This document shows, piece by piece, positions 26,171 through 35,749 of a stretch of DNA of 64,000 nt. Each line of letters opens with the position of its first letter. Position 1 is the stretch's first letter. Below the pieces are notes generated by a model. That model had not been told where the DNA came from. It was given only the letters and a program-made list of their open reading frames with translations, and did not search any database. The position numbers and the translations under genes were made by a program. Source of the stretch: Clostridium collagenovorans DSM 3089 (GTDB lineage Bacteria > Bacillota > Clostridia > Clostridiales > Clostridiaceae). The stretch lies in assembly GCF_900130005.1 (NCBI RefSeq), contig NZ_FQXP01000014.1:6955-70954 (forward strand), given 5' to 3'.

Positions 26171-26278
26171 TGTTCTTATGTTGGTCTGTTTTATTGTTAA
26201 TCATATTTATTTACACATTATATATTAACTGTTAAAATTATCATAATAATTAATGATTACTAAAAGGGGATGATCTAT

Positions 26279-27166
26279 TTGTTAGAGGTTAAAAATTTAG
26301 TAAAAAAATATTCTTCGGAACCTGTATTACAAGATATATCTTTTGAAATACAGTCAGGTGAAATCCTTGGACTTGTAGGTGCTAATGGTGCTGGTAAGTC
26401 CACTTTAATGAAATCCATTATGTCTTTAGTTCCTTTTGATGATGGTGATATACTAGTTGATTCTGAGTCAATTAAAGTTAAACGTGAAAGTTCTCTTGAT
26501 AAGATATCTTGTTTAATTGAAAACCCAGGTTTTTATCCTGAACTTACAGGTTATGATCATTTAAAATTTATTGCTGATTTAAGAAAAATACCTATGACTA
26601 ATCTAGATAGCATAATAGATTTTATAGACATAGGTCCTAAGCTAAAGAAATCTACAAAGGTATATTCCTTAGGTATGAAGCAACGTTTAGGTATAGGCAT
26701 AGCTATCTTGTCTGCTAAAAAGGGATTAATTTTAGATGAGCCTACTAATGGATTAGATCAAGAAAGCATAATTAAATTAAAAAAGCTCTTGGCTAAATGT
26801 GTTGAAGGTGGCATGTGGGTGCTTATATCTTCTCATACACTTTCAGACCTAGAAGATATATGCCATAGATTTTTATTTATAGATAAAGGCAAATTAATAG
26901 ACTCTAATATAAAATCTGACTTTGAAAGAGAAATATACCTAATAGACTCTGAGGATAATAAAAAAGCTTATGAAGCCTTCAAAAAAGTTGACGCAATTAA
27001 AGAAGTCTATATTGAAAATGATACTCTAGAGGTAGTTGTGGAAAAAGGACATTTAACACTAATCTTTAATATCTTAAAAGAAGAAGACATCTCGGTAAAC
27101 TCTATAGTACCTCAATCCAATTCTCTAAAAGACAAATACTTTGAATTATATGAAACTAAACGTTAG
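26279..27166 (+). CDS. ABC transporter ATPase (BcrA/ABC-2 exporter type)
   Basis: 295 residues, the only ATPase in the permease array. Walker A GANGAGKST, signature YSLGMKQRLG (the degenerate form usual in BcrA-type exporters), Walker B GLILDEPTNGLD, H-loop ISSHTL. An ATG at 26270 overlaps the Shine-Dalgarno (AAAAGGGGATG), so TTG 26279, nine bases after GGGG and giving MLEVKNLVKKY, is the likelier start. Only 16 bases separate its stop from permease 3, so those two are cotranscribed. It presumably powers all four permeases. Confidence 0.9.
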   Translation: MLEVKNLVKKYSSEPVLQDISFEIQSGEILGLVGANGAGKSTLMKSIMSLVPFDDGDILVDSESIKVKRESSLDKISCLIENPGFYPELTGYDHLKFIADLRKIPMTNLDSIIDFIDIGPKLKKSTKVYSLGMKQRLGIGIAILSAKKGLILDEPTNGLDQESIIKLKKLLAKCVEGGMWVLISSHTLSDLEDICHRFLFIDKGKLIDSNIKSDFEREIYLIDSEDNKKAYEAFKKVDAIKEVYIENDTLEVVVEKGHLTLIFNILKEEDISVNSIVPQSNSLKDKYFELYETKR

Positions 27167-27182
27167 TTATTAGGGGGATATC

Positions 27183-28403
27183 ATGTGGGTATTAATTAAA
27201 CATGAACTAAAAAGATTCTTTAAAAGTAAGATTTCACTTATCTCCATTGTTTTAATTCTTGTTCTTAATATATTTTTAGGAGTAAATTATAAAAATGAGC
27301 ATAAAGCTGCAACATGGGAGGTTTATACCAACTATGCTGTAGAATCACTTGAAACTTCTAAAAAGTCACTACAAGAAAAACTAGATTATTTAAACACCTT
27401 GAATTCTTCTACTGATATTACTGATGATATTGTTGCAGAAAAAAAAGCAACTTTATCTCATATTGAAAATGCTAAAAATAGCCTATTAACTCAAGATCAA
27501 TTAGTTACCGCTTTAAAGGATACCGATAAAAGAAAATACTTAGAATTAGACTTAGCTTCTTCTTTAAATACTTATAAAAAAGATTTAGAACGTATTAAAA
27601 ATCATACTAATAGTACTGAACCTAAGGATCTAGCTTTAAGTTTTCTTAATCTTATCATGAAGCAATATGTATATGATAATAACTTAATGCCACAAGTTGA
27701 TATTAAAAACAACTATAGTTCATTAGATTTATTAATGAACTTACTTAAGAATTATTACATTCTTATTTTACCGATTTTATTTTTAATATTTGCTTCTACT
27801 TCAATATCTGGAGAGATTAGTAATAATACTTGTAAACTACTATTTTCTCAACCTATAAAAAAACATAAAATAATAACTTCTAAAATAATAAGTTCTTTTA
27901 TTATTTCCTTATTTTTTATTTTATTAGTAAGTATTTCAACTATTATTATAGGCACTATACTTAATAGTTTTGGTGAACTTAACTATCCAGTGCTTATGTT
28001 TGAGAATTTTAGTGGTAAAGCAATTGAACCTTATAGCATACTTGAATATACTCATATAGAACCAACTAAGATTGTATTAATGAAATTGATATCTTATTTT
28101 TTACTTGTAGCATTGTTTATAAATTCAATGGCTATATTAATTTCATCTTTATTTAAGAGTAAATTGACTTCAATTATTTCATCTATAATTATATTCGTTG
28201 GAACTTATTTTACAGCACCAATTATTACTGGCATAAAAGCCTTTAATCCAATGACTTATTTAAGCTCCTATGAGATTGTAACAGGAATTAGCTCTCTAAC
28301 TGAACCTAAAGTACAACTTACCTTAGGAATTATACTTCTTTCTAGTTTGTTGGTTATATTCACTGTTTTAAGTGCTTTAAATGTAAAAAAATTACATCCA
28401 TAA
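27183..28403 (+). CDS. ABC-2 type permease, paralog 3 of 4
   Basis: 406 residues, same architecture, GEISNNTCKLLFSQPIKKHK after TM2. External domain unlike the others (SLEKSKKS-type: ETSKKSLQEKLDYLNTLN) but ending in YVYDNNL. Directly behind the ATPase with GGGGGAT before its ATG. The membrane helices are nearly the same as paralogs 1 and 2 (FINSMAILISSLFKSK). Confidence 0.9.
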   Translation: MWVLIKHELKRFFKSKISLISIVLILVLNIFLGVNYKNEHKAATWEVYTNYAVESLETSKKSLQEKLDYLNTLNSSTDITDDIVAEKKATLSHIENAKNSLLTQDQLVTALKDTDKRKYLELDLASSLNTYKKDLERIKNHTNSTEPKDLALSFLNLIMKQYVYDNNLMPQVDIKNNYSSLDLLMNLLKNYYILILPILFLIFASTSISGEISNNTCKLLFSQPIKKHKIITSKIISSFIISLFFILLVSISTIIIGTILNSFGELNYPVLMFENFSGKAIEPYSILEYTHIEPTKIVLMKLISYFLLVALFINSMAILISSLFKSKLTSIISSIIIFVGTYFTAPIITGIKAFNPMTYLSSYEIVTGISSLTEPKVQLTLGIILLSSLLVIFTVLSALNVKKLHP

Positions 28404-28543
28404 ACCCTTTTAAATAATAACTTCATCTGAAATCTAAAATTGATTTAATATATATCTTAGCAAAATAGCTCTATTAAATCTAAATTTTAATTAATCATAT
28501 AAGTTAATTTTAAATCTTAGCTATATCATACAAGGGGGATATC

Positions 28544-29749
28544 ATGTGGGTATTAATTAAACATGAATTTAAAAGATTCTTTAAAAATAAATTTATTATG
28601 TTATTGCTTATATCTATGGTACTGATAAATTTAGGTTCAGGTATAGCAATGAAATCCTATTCTGTTAATAATGACTTCTATGATGAAACAAAAATACATT
28701 CTGACTTTTTAGAAGAGTATAGTCCTATAGTAGAGGATTTTAAAGATGAGATTAATAATAATGTTGAACTTTCAGATATTGATCAGTTAACCTATACTAA
28801 GGCAAACTTTTTATCTGAATATCATAGTAAAGCTATATATTGTATCTTGAAAAAAGATAATGCAGCTCTTTTAGAAAATGAATTAAACTATGGTGACTTT
28901 GTACTTAAAGATTTTTTTGACCATATGGGTGACAGCTCCTATGAATCAATAGTACAAAAAGAAAAGGTTGATGTTGAAAAGCTACAATTGAATACTTTTT
29001 TATATAGATATATGTATGAAAATAATATTAAACTTCCTTTTAGGGCTGAGTATTATCCCTCTGGATTAAATCTTACATTATTTCTACTTAAAAACGTATA
29101 TGTACTCCTATTACCTATTATTATAATATTCCTAAGTGCCTCTGCAATATGTGGTGAGCTTGATAATAATACCTTTAAACTTTTATTTACTCAACCTATA
29201 AGTAAGTTTAAGATTTTACTTTCCAAAATGTTAGTTTCCTTATCACTTGGTTTTATTTTCCTTTTAGTTGTGCTTATTTCTTCATTAATTATAGGAACAA
29301 TCTTAACAGAGTTTGGAGATGTTAATTATCCAGTTGCTATTTTTAATAATACCTCAATGGCTGCTGTAGATAAATATCAAGCTATAAATTTTGCATCAAT
29401 ATCTAACCTTGGAAGGGTTTTATTACAAATAATAGGCTATCTATCATTGATAATTCCGTTTATCACGCTTTTATCTGTATTTGTATCATCTGTATGTAAA
29501 AATAAAATTTCTTCAAATACTATTTTACTTATTGGTACAATTATTTTATATTTATTTTCAAATAATCTACCCTTAGGTAGAGAGTTTAATCCAGTAACTT
29601 ATATAAATACTTATAATGTAATTACAGGAACCTACACTCTTACTCATCCTACTGTTAGTATTTCTTTAGGAATAATTATAATGATATCTATAGCTCTATT
29701 ATCTACTATATTTAGTATACTTAAGTGTAAAAAACTTACCTTAGACTAA
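28544..29749 (+). CDS. ABC-2 type permease, paralog 4 of 4 (divergent)
   Basis: 401 residues. The first dozen codons are identical at DNA level to the other three, but the rest is the most diverged: GELDNNTFKLLFTQPISKFK after TM2, YMYENNI before it, and different C-terminal helices (TLLSVFVSSVCKNKISSNTI). Own ribosome site AAGGGGGAT, 140 bases after paralog 3. Ends before a strong terminator. Confidence 0.88.
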   Translation: MWVLIKHEFKRFFKNKFIMLLLISMVLINLGSGIAMKSYSVNNDFYDETKIHSDFLEEYSPIVEDFKDEINNNVELSDIDQLTYTKANFLSEYHSKAIYCILKKDNAALLENELNYGDFVLKDFFDHMGDSSYESIVQKEKVDVEKLQLNTFLYRYMYENNIKLPFRAEYYPSGLNLTLFLLKNVYVLLLPIIIIFLSASAICGELDNNTFKLLFTQPISKFKILLSKMLVSLSLGFIFLLVVLISSLIIGTILTEFGDVNYPVAIFNNTSMAAVDKYQAINFASISNLGRVLLQIIGYLSLIIPFITLLSVFVSSVCKNKISSNTILLIGTIILYLFSNNLPLGREFNPVTYINTYNVITGTYTLTHPTVSISLGIIIMISIALLSTIFSILKCKKLTLD

Positions 29750-29761
29750 TTTTTATTAAAT

Positions 29762-29865
29762 ATATAGTCTAATAAAGAATCTTCATTGTGTTTATAGGTA
29801 ACATTCATTTTAGAATAAATACAACAGCTATTAAAGCTGTCTAATATTACTTAGAACTTATATAT
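29762..29865 (+). repeat. Dispersed 104-nt repeat, copy B
   Basis: Ungapped match to 7011-7114, about 74 percent identical by hand count. Starts 12 bases after the stop of permease 4. It contains a perfect ACAGCT/AGCTGT hairpin (29824-29840) that the other copy lacks. Confidence 0.6.
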
Positions 29866-29901
29866 AACTATAGTTTATAATCAAATGAACTTTGTTTATA
29901 A

Positions 29902-29940
29902 AAAAAGAAACTGAACTTCATTAAAGTTCAGTTTCTTTTT
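29902..29940. terminator. Bidirectional terminator between permease 4 and dnaB
   Basis: Perfect 17-bp stem with a 5-nt loop, A-rich on the left and T-rich on the right, four bases from the dnaB stop. Confidence 0.92.
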
Positions 29941-29944
29941 TATA

Positions 29945-31285
29945 TTATTGATTTTCTTGATGTATAACATCCAAGGAACCAAATTTACTGAATTGACCTA
30001 ACCAAGCTAGTTTAACTGTTCCAACTGGGCCGTTTCTTTGTTTAGCTATAATACATTCTGCCATGTTTTTATCCTCTGTTTCTTTATCGTAGTATTCATC
30101 TCTATAAAGAAACATTACCAAGTCAGCATCCTGCTCTATTGACCCTGATTCTCTTAAGTCCGATAACATAGGTCTATGGTCTGCTCTTTGCTCAGGTGCA
30201 CGTGATAGCTGTGATAAAGCTATCACAGGACATTCCATTTCCTTAGCAATAGCCTTAATGGATCTTGATATTTCTGAAACCTCTTGTTGCCTACTTTCAG
30301 TTCCACTACTACCTGACATAAGTTGTAGATAGTCTATAACTATCAAATCTATTCCATGTTCTATTTTAAGCTTTCTACATTTAGATCTCATTTCCATTAC
30401 ATTTACACCAGCTGTATCATCTATATATATTTTAGCTGATGCTAATGGTCCTGAAGCCTTTGCAATGTTCTCCCAGTCTTTATCCTCTAAGTTACCTGTT
30501 CTTAGCTTTAACATATCTACATTTGCTTCTGAACATAATAACTTATATGCTAGTTGTTCCTTAGACATCTCAAGTGAAAATACAGCAACGCTTTTATTAG
30601 CTCTTAAAGCTGCATATTCAGCTATATTAAGTGCAAAGGTAGTTTTACCCATAGATGGTCTTGCCGCTATAAGTATCATATCTCCCTTTTGAAATCCTGA
30701 TGTCTTAGCATCTAAGTCTGGAAATCCTGATGGAACTCCATTTATACTTCCTTTATTGTTGAAGAGTCTTTCTATTTCTAAAAAGCCTCTTTCTAAAACT
30801 GTATTCATAGCTTCAAAATCACTAGTGTTTCTTTTTTCTGCTATATTAAATATTCTTTGCTCTGCAGTATCTAAAACAGACTCAACGTTATTTTGGTTAT
30901 TATAACTTAATTCTATTATTTCATTTGAAGATCTTATAAGCCTTCTAAGAATAGCTTTATCTTCTACAATTTTTATATAAGAAACCACGTTAGCAGTAGA
31001 AAGTACGGAACCATTTACTTCTGTAATGTAAGTTATACCACCAACTGACTCTAGCTTTTCAGTTGATCTTAGCTCCTCTAATAAGGTAATCATATCTACT
31101 GGTACATCTCTTTGATATAAATCCATTATAGTGCTAAATATAACTTTATGCGATTCTTTATAAAAATCATCTGCTTTTAATACTTCCGCTGCCTCTGCAA
31201 TTGCAGTTCTTTCCTTTAACATAGAGCCTATTACTGATTGTTCAGCTTCAATATTATAGGGTAAACTTTTTAAAGGCATATTCAT
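29945..31285 (-). CDS. dnaB: Replicative DNA helicase DnaB
   Basis: 446 residues. N-terminal domain begins at LPYNIEAEQSVIGSML; RecA-like ATPase has Walker A ARPSMGKTT, Walker B DLIVIDYLQLM and the DnaB motifs SRAPEQRADHRPMLSDLRESGSIEQDAD. Hexameric fork helicase, cytoplasmic. AGGAGA lies nine bases before ATG 31285. Follows lonB by 13 bases, in one operon with lonB and perhaps rplI. Confidence 0.97.
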   Translation of the reverse strand: MNMPLKSLPYNIEAEQSVIGSMLKERTAIAEAAEVLKADDFYKESHKVIFSTIMDLYQRDVPVDMITLLEELRSTEKLESVGGITYITEVNGSVLSTANVVSYIKIVEDKAILRRLIRSSNEIIELSYNNQNNVESVLDTAEQRIFNIAEKRNTSDFEAMNTVLERGFLEIERLFNNKGSINGVPSGFPDLDAKTSGFQKGDMILIAARPSMGKTTFALNIAEYAALRANKSVAVFSLEMSKEQLAYKLLCSEANVDMLKLRTGNLEDKDWENIAKASGPLASAKIYIDDTAGVNVMEMRSKCRKLKIEHGIDLIVIDYLQLMSGSSGTESRQQEVSEISRSIKAIAKEMECPVIALSQLSRAPEQRADHRPMLSDLRESGSIEQDADLVMFLYRDEYYDKETEDKNMAECIIAKQRNGPVGTVKLAWLGQFSKFGSLDVIHQENQ

Positions 31286-31298
31286 ATTTTAATATCTC

Positions 31299-33197
31299 CT
31301 ACTCTAGTAATAACTCGATTGCTTCATCTATAGTTTCTATGGCTCTAATTTCTATTCCTTCAATGTCTTTAGGAACTTCCTTTTCATTGTCCTTTGGAAT
31401 TATAACAAGTTTTATCCCACTTCTCTTAGCACCATATATTTTTTCTAATACTCCACCTACTGGCTTAACTTTACCAGTTATTGATATCTCACCTGTAACT
31501 GCTACATCTTGTCTTATAGGTTTATCCTGAAGTGAGCTTATAATACATGATGTTATTGCTGTACCTGCTGAAGGTCCATCTATTTTTCCTCCACCTACAA
31601 CGTTTACATGTATATCATAGTCACTTATATCTTTATTTGTAAGGTTTCTTATAACTGTAGCTGCATTAAATACTGAATCCTTTGCCATACTTCCTGCAGT
31701 TTCATTAAATCTAACCTTACCAGTACCCTTTTTCTTAGCTGGGAATACAGTTGCTTCTATTTCTAAAGTAGAACCTATGTAACCTGCTACTCCTAGACCA
31801 TAAATATGCCCAACTTCTTTTTTATCTATATTCTTCAACTTTTCTATTGGAACTAATCTACTTATAGCTATTATTTCCTTTAGATCTTCCTTAGTTATAT
31901 CTACTTTCTCACTTAAATCTGGAGATTTATTGCATAAAACATATCCATATACATCTGATAATATGTTTATTGCTTTTCTTCCTTCAATAGTGTATTTACT
32001 TATTTCTTCTGCTACTCCATCCTCTAGCTGTACATTTATTTTAGTTGCAGCATTCTCTACAATTGACTCTATATCCTTATTACTTAAAGGTTCAAAATAA
32101 ACCTCTGCACATCTTGAACGTAATGCTGGATTTATTTCATGAGGCTCTCTTGTAGTTGCTCCTATTAAAACGAAATCAGCTGGTGCACCCTTATCAAATA
32201 TATACTTTATATATTCAGGTGTTGATTCATCATCTGGATCATAGTAAGCTGAAGAAAACTCAACTCTCTTATCTTCTAAAACTTTTAAAAGCTTGTTTTG
32301 AAGTATTGTATCTAGCTCTCCTATTTCGTCTATAAATAATACTCCTCCATGTGCTTCTGTTACAAGTCCTAGTTTTGGTTCAGGTATTCCACCCTCTGCT
32401 AAATCCTTTTTACTTCCTTGATATATTGGATCATGTACTGATCCTAATAATGGATTTGTTATTTCTCTATGATCCCATCTTAATGTGGTTCCATCTACTT
32501 CAACAAACTTAGAATCCTCATCATATGGTGTATGATTTAATTTTTTAGCTTCTTCTAAAGCCACTCTTGCTGCTGTAGTTTTACCTACTCCTGGAGGACC
32601 ATATAAAATTACGTGTTGAGGATATGGAGATGCTATCTTTGATAAAATAGCCTTTATAGCTCTTTCCTGCCCAACTATTTCCTTAAAATTGTTTGGTCTT
32701 AATTGTGCCTGTATATTATTAATTGTTGATTTAGCATCAAGCTTTTGTATATCCTCTAATTTTTTCTTAGTTTTACTATTCTCAGGTCCCTGCTTTTTAT
32801 TAATTATACCCAATTTCATTTCATTCATAATACTTTCTTGTCTTTCTAAAAGTATTTTTTCTACTTCGCCTTCAATTTGGGTTTGCATTAACCTTTTAGC
32901 TACCTCATTAACTAAAGTGTTCTTAGTACTTTTAAGAACTTCTTCTCCATTAGATTCATTAGGAACAGTTTCTATACCCTTTCCTTCACTAACTATCTTA
33001 TTTAAGGCATATAATCTTTCATATGAATTTTGACTATTATAATACTTCCTTAAGCTATATTTAATAAGTCTAGCTTCAAGTACTCCTTCTGAAATTATCT
33101 TTTTTATAAGTTCATTTAAGATGTCAACTTCACTTTCAAAGGGAAGATCATTTGCATTCATGCTCTTAGCTATATCTTCTAGTAAATTTTTATCCAA
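31299..33197 (-). CDS. lonB: ATP-dependent protease LonB
   Basis: AAA+ domain with Walker A GPPGVGKTT and Walker B GGVLFIDEIGELD, then a Lon protease domain with the Ser in GKIDGPSAGTA and the Lys in TGKVKPVGGVLEKIYGAKRSG. LonB is the sporulation-linked Lon paralog. The start is uncertain. The frame opens at TTG 33251, but its fourth to sixth codons are AAAGGAGGA, a Shine-Dalgarno-like run, so translation probably starts later. TTG 33197 has AGGTG eight bases before it and is used here. The N-terminal ~150 residues are poorly conserved. Confidence 0.85.
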   Translation of the reverse strand: MDKNLLEDIAKSMNANDLPFESEVDILNELIKKIISEGVLEARLIKYSLRKYYNSQNSYERLYALNKIVSEGKGIETVPNESNGEEVLKSTKNTLVNEVAKRLMQTQIEGEVEKILLERQESIMNEMKLGIINKKQGPENSKTKKKLEDIQKLDAKSTINNIQAQLRPNNFKEIVGQERAIKAILSKIASPYPQHVILYGPPGVGKTTAARVALEEAKKLNHTPYDEDSKFVEVDGTTLRWDHREITNPLLGSVHDPIYQGSKKDLAEGGIPEPKLGLVTEAHGGVLFIDEIGELDTILQNKLLKVLEDKRVEFSSAYYDPDDESTPEYIKYIFDKGAPADFVLIGATTREPHEINPALRSRCAEVYFEPLSNKDIESIVENAATKINVQLEDGVAEEISKYTIEGRKAINILSDVYGYVLCNKSPDLSEKVDITKEDLKEIIAISRLVPIEKLKNIDKKEVGHIYGLGVAGYIGSTLEIEATVFPAKKKGTGKVRFNETAGSMAKDSVFNAATVIRNLTNKDISDYDIHVNVVGGGKIDGPSAGTAITSCIISSLQDKPIRQDVAVTGEISITGKVKPVGGVLEKIYGAKRSGIKLVIIPKDNEKEVPKDIEGIEIRAIETIDEAIELLLE

Positions 33198-33272
33198 ACT
33201 AAGTACACCTATCTCTAGTAGACGATAAGTGTTTCCTCCTTTCAACCACAAGACTTCTTATATTAATAATAA

Positions 33273-33292
33273 AATGAGACCGAAGCCTCATT
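33273..33292 (-). terminator. UUCG-tetraloop hairpin after rplI
   Basis: Minus-strand stem AATGAGGC / GTCTCATT closing the very stable tetraloop UUCG with a C-G closing pair, followed by a T-rich tract; 21 bases after the rplI stop. Confidence 0.7.
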
Positions 33293-33313
33293 CTATATTA
33301 ATTTATTTAGTTA

Positions 33314-33757
33314 TTATTGTGCTACAACTACAATTCTTATTCTTGTTGATATCTCTGCATAAAGCTTAAGTTCAGCATCATAAGCTCCTGCTAATTTAAT
33401 TGTATCCATAACAACTTTTTTCTTATCTATATCTAAATTAAATTTCTTCTTAATTTCTAAAGCTATATCTTTGTTAGTTATCGCGCCAAATAACTTTCCA
33501 TTTTCCCCAGCCTTAGCAATTATTTTTATTTCTTTATCCTTTAAATCTTCAGCTAGTTTTTGAGCTTCTTCAATTTCTTCTAGCTTCTTCTTTCTTTCTA
33601 TTTCATTTTTTCTATTCAAAATGTTCATATTGTTATTATTAGCTTCTTCAGCTAATCCTCTTGGGAATAAGAAGTTAGTAGCGTATCCATCAGATACATT
33701 AACAACCTGACCTTTTTTACCCTTTCCTTTAACATCTTTCAATAAAATAACTTTCAT
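33314..33757 (-). CDS. rplI: 50S ribosomal protein L9
   Basis: 147 residues. The N-terminal L9 domain MKVILLKDVKGKGKKGQVVNVSDGYATNFLFPRG is diagnostic, followed by the long connecting helix and C-terminal domain. Binds 23S rRNA near L1. GGAGGGTG precedes the ATG, which overlaps the gdpP stop by one base (TAATG), showing translational coupling with gdpP. Confidence 0.98.
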   Translation of the reverse strand: MKVILLKDVKGKGKKGQVVNVSDGYATNFLFPRGLAEEANNNNMNILNRKNEIERKKKLEEIEEAQKLAEDLKDKEIKIIAKAGENGKLFGAITNKDIALEIKKKFNLDIDKKKVVMDTIKLAGAYDAELKLYAEISTRIRIVVVAQ

Positions 33758-35748
33758 TATTTTTCACCCTCCCTTAAATACTTGCTTATTGAGTCTTTTA
33801 ATAGTTCTACAGCTTCGTCCATACTTGTATTTACAAGCTTAGCTCCAGCCATATTCATATGACCTCCACCATTTAGACCCTCTAATATAACTTGAACATT
33901 TATATCATCTAACGACCTTCCACTTATAAATATATTATCTTTTATATTTACTAAAGCAAAGGAGGCTTTTATAGGTGATATAGTGATAAGTTCATCTGCT
34001 ACTTGTGCTGCTATAATATTATTATCAATATTTTGTGGACATATAGCAATAGCTATATCATTAATTACCTGTACATTTTTTATTATATCAGCTTTTTTAA
34101 TATATACATCCAAATTTTGTGAAAACATTTTTTTTACTGCTACAGTATCGGCTCCAAGCCTTCTTAAAAATGCAGCTGCTTCAAAGGTTCTCACACCTGT
34201 TTTAAAAGTAAAATTCTTTGTGTCAACACATATACCAGATAATAACGCAATAGCCTCTATTACCTTAACATTAGGTTTATCCACCATATAAGGAATCATC
34301 TCCGTTACAAGCTCTGCTGTAGAAGATGCATAAGTTTCAATGTAACTTAATATATTATTGCTTATGAAGTCAGGTGATTTTCTATGATGATCTATAATAA
34401 CCACTCTATTTGACTTATTAACAATCTCCATGCTTTCAACATGATTTTTATTATGAACGTCTACTATAATAAGTAAACTATTATCTGTTATTTCAGTAAA
34501 GCACTGATCTGAACTAATAAAAATCTTCTCATTATCATATTCTTTTTTTACTTCTTCAATTACTTTCTTAGTACCCTCACCAATTTCCTCTAAGATAATA
34601 TTATATCTCTTTCCAAGGTTCCTAATTACACTTCCAAGACCTATTGCAGCACCTATACAATCTATGTCTGCATTCTTATGTCCCATTATAAATACTCTAT
34701 CACTTTCATTAACAAGATCTACTAACGCATGTGCTATTACTCTAGCCTTTACTTTAGTTCTCTTTTCCACTTCCTTAGTTTTACCACCAAAGAAGGATAA
34801 CTTATCTCTATTTTTTAATACAACTTGGTCTCCCCCTCTGCCTAAAGCTAACTCCTTTGCAGATTCGGAATATCCATAATTTTCATTTGCAGTTACTCCA
34901 CCTACTCCTATACCTATACTTAAAGTAACAGCTAATTTATTGCCAAAATATAAATCTCTTATTTGATCTAAAATCTCAAATTTATTTTCAACTTCTTTTT
35001 TTATAAATTTATTTTGAGCCACAACAATATATTTATTACTGGCATATTTTTTTATCATGCCCTGTAAACCTTGAGCATAATTATTAAGTGTTCTCTCTAT
35101 TGCTGCTGATAATAATGGACCTTCATTTTCAGAGGTTGTCTTTAAAACATCATTTAAATTATCAACTTCTATAAGCATAATTGTGTATTTATCATTTTTT
35201 ATGTTTTCTTCTAAATTAAACTTATCTGTGACATCACAAAAGGTTAGTAATGCAACACTATCTTCTATAATTGGTTTTTGTGATTTATCTATTGCTGTAA
35301 CAAATACATCATAATACCTATTTTCTATTTCAACATATTTGAATACTTGCTTTTTACCTTCATGTATTTGTTTTATATTAAGTTCCTTACTAATATCTTT
35401 TATACTTTTCCCTAACAACTGTCTTTCATGTAAAAGTGAGCTAGCCTTTTGGTTATACCATAGTACTTCTCCTCTACCACCCATCAAGATTAAAGAAAAA
35501 GGAGAATTTATTATATGGTTACTTGTCGCTATATTCATATCACTAGAAAGATTCTCTATAAACTTCTGAAACTTAGACTTCTTATCTATATAAGCCTTTA
35601 CATTTAACAATATAGATACTAAAAAGATGCTTATGAATATTGCAGCTAATCCAAAATGCTCATAATAGAATAATGCAATTATCAATAAGGTTATTAGTAT
35701 CAAATAGACTTTATTATCAGGTACTAAGTTTTTATATTTATTATTCAT
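33757..35748 (-). CDS. gdpP: Cyclic-di-AMP phosphodiesterase GdpP
   Basis: 663 residues: two N-terminal membrane helices (about 10-50), a PAS-like region, a degenerate GGDEF domain (~170-305) and DHH/DHHA1 phosphoesterase domains. DHH motifs: GHKNADIDCIGAA, IVDVHNKNHVE, VIIDHHRKS and GGGHMNMAGA. Breaks down the signal c-di-AMP, controlling osmotic and wall homeostasis; membrane-bound. Translated one base after the yybS-like gene and coupled to rplI, as in Bacillus-type yybS-yybT-rplI operons. Confidence 0.95.
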   Translation of the reverse strand: MNNKYKNLVPDNKVYLILITLLIIALFYYEHFGLAAIFISIFLVSILLNVKAYIDKKSKFQKFIENLSSDMNIATSNHIINSPFSLILMGGRGEVLWYNQKASSLLHERQLLGKSIKDISKELNIKQIHEGKKQVFKYVEIENRYYDVFVTAIDKSQKPIIEDSVALLTFCDVTDKFNLEENIKNDKYTIMLIEVDNLNDVLKTTSENEGPLLSAAIERTLNNYAQGLQGMIKKYASNKYIVVAQNKFIKKEVENKFEILDQIRDLYFGNKLAVTLSIGIGVGGVTANENYGYSESAKELALGRGGDQVVLKNRDKLSFFGGKTKEVEKRTKVKARVIAHALVDLVNESDRVFIMGHKNADIDCIGAAIGLGSVIRNLGKRYNIILEEIGEGTKKVIEEVKKEYDNEKIFISSDQCFTEITDNSLLIIVDVHNKNHVESMEIVNKSNRVVIIDHHRKSPDFISNNILSYIETYASSTAELVTEMIPYMVDKPNVKVIEAIALLSGICVDTKNFTFKTGVRTFEAAAFLRRLGADTVAVKKMFSQNLDVYIKKADIIKNVQVINDIAIAICPQNIDNNIIAAQVADELITISPIKASFALVNIKDNIFISGRSLDDINVQVILEGLNGGGHMNMAGAKLVNTSMDEAVELLKDSISKYLREGEK

Positions 35749-35749
35749 A

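Noticed and set aside
22427..29749. Permease array as a transposon or prophage
   Set aside because: No transposase, integrase, terminal repeats or duplicated target sites seen around it.
32689..33033. 114-codon hydrophobic plus-strand frame
   Set aside because: Antisense to the N-terminal part of lonB; no ribosome site.
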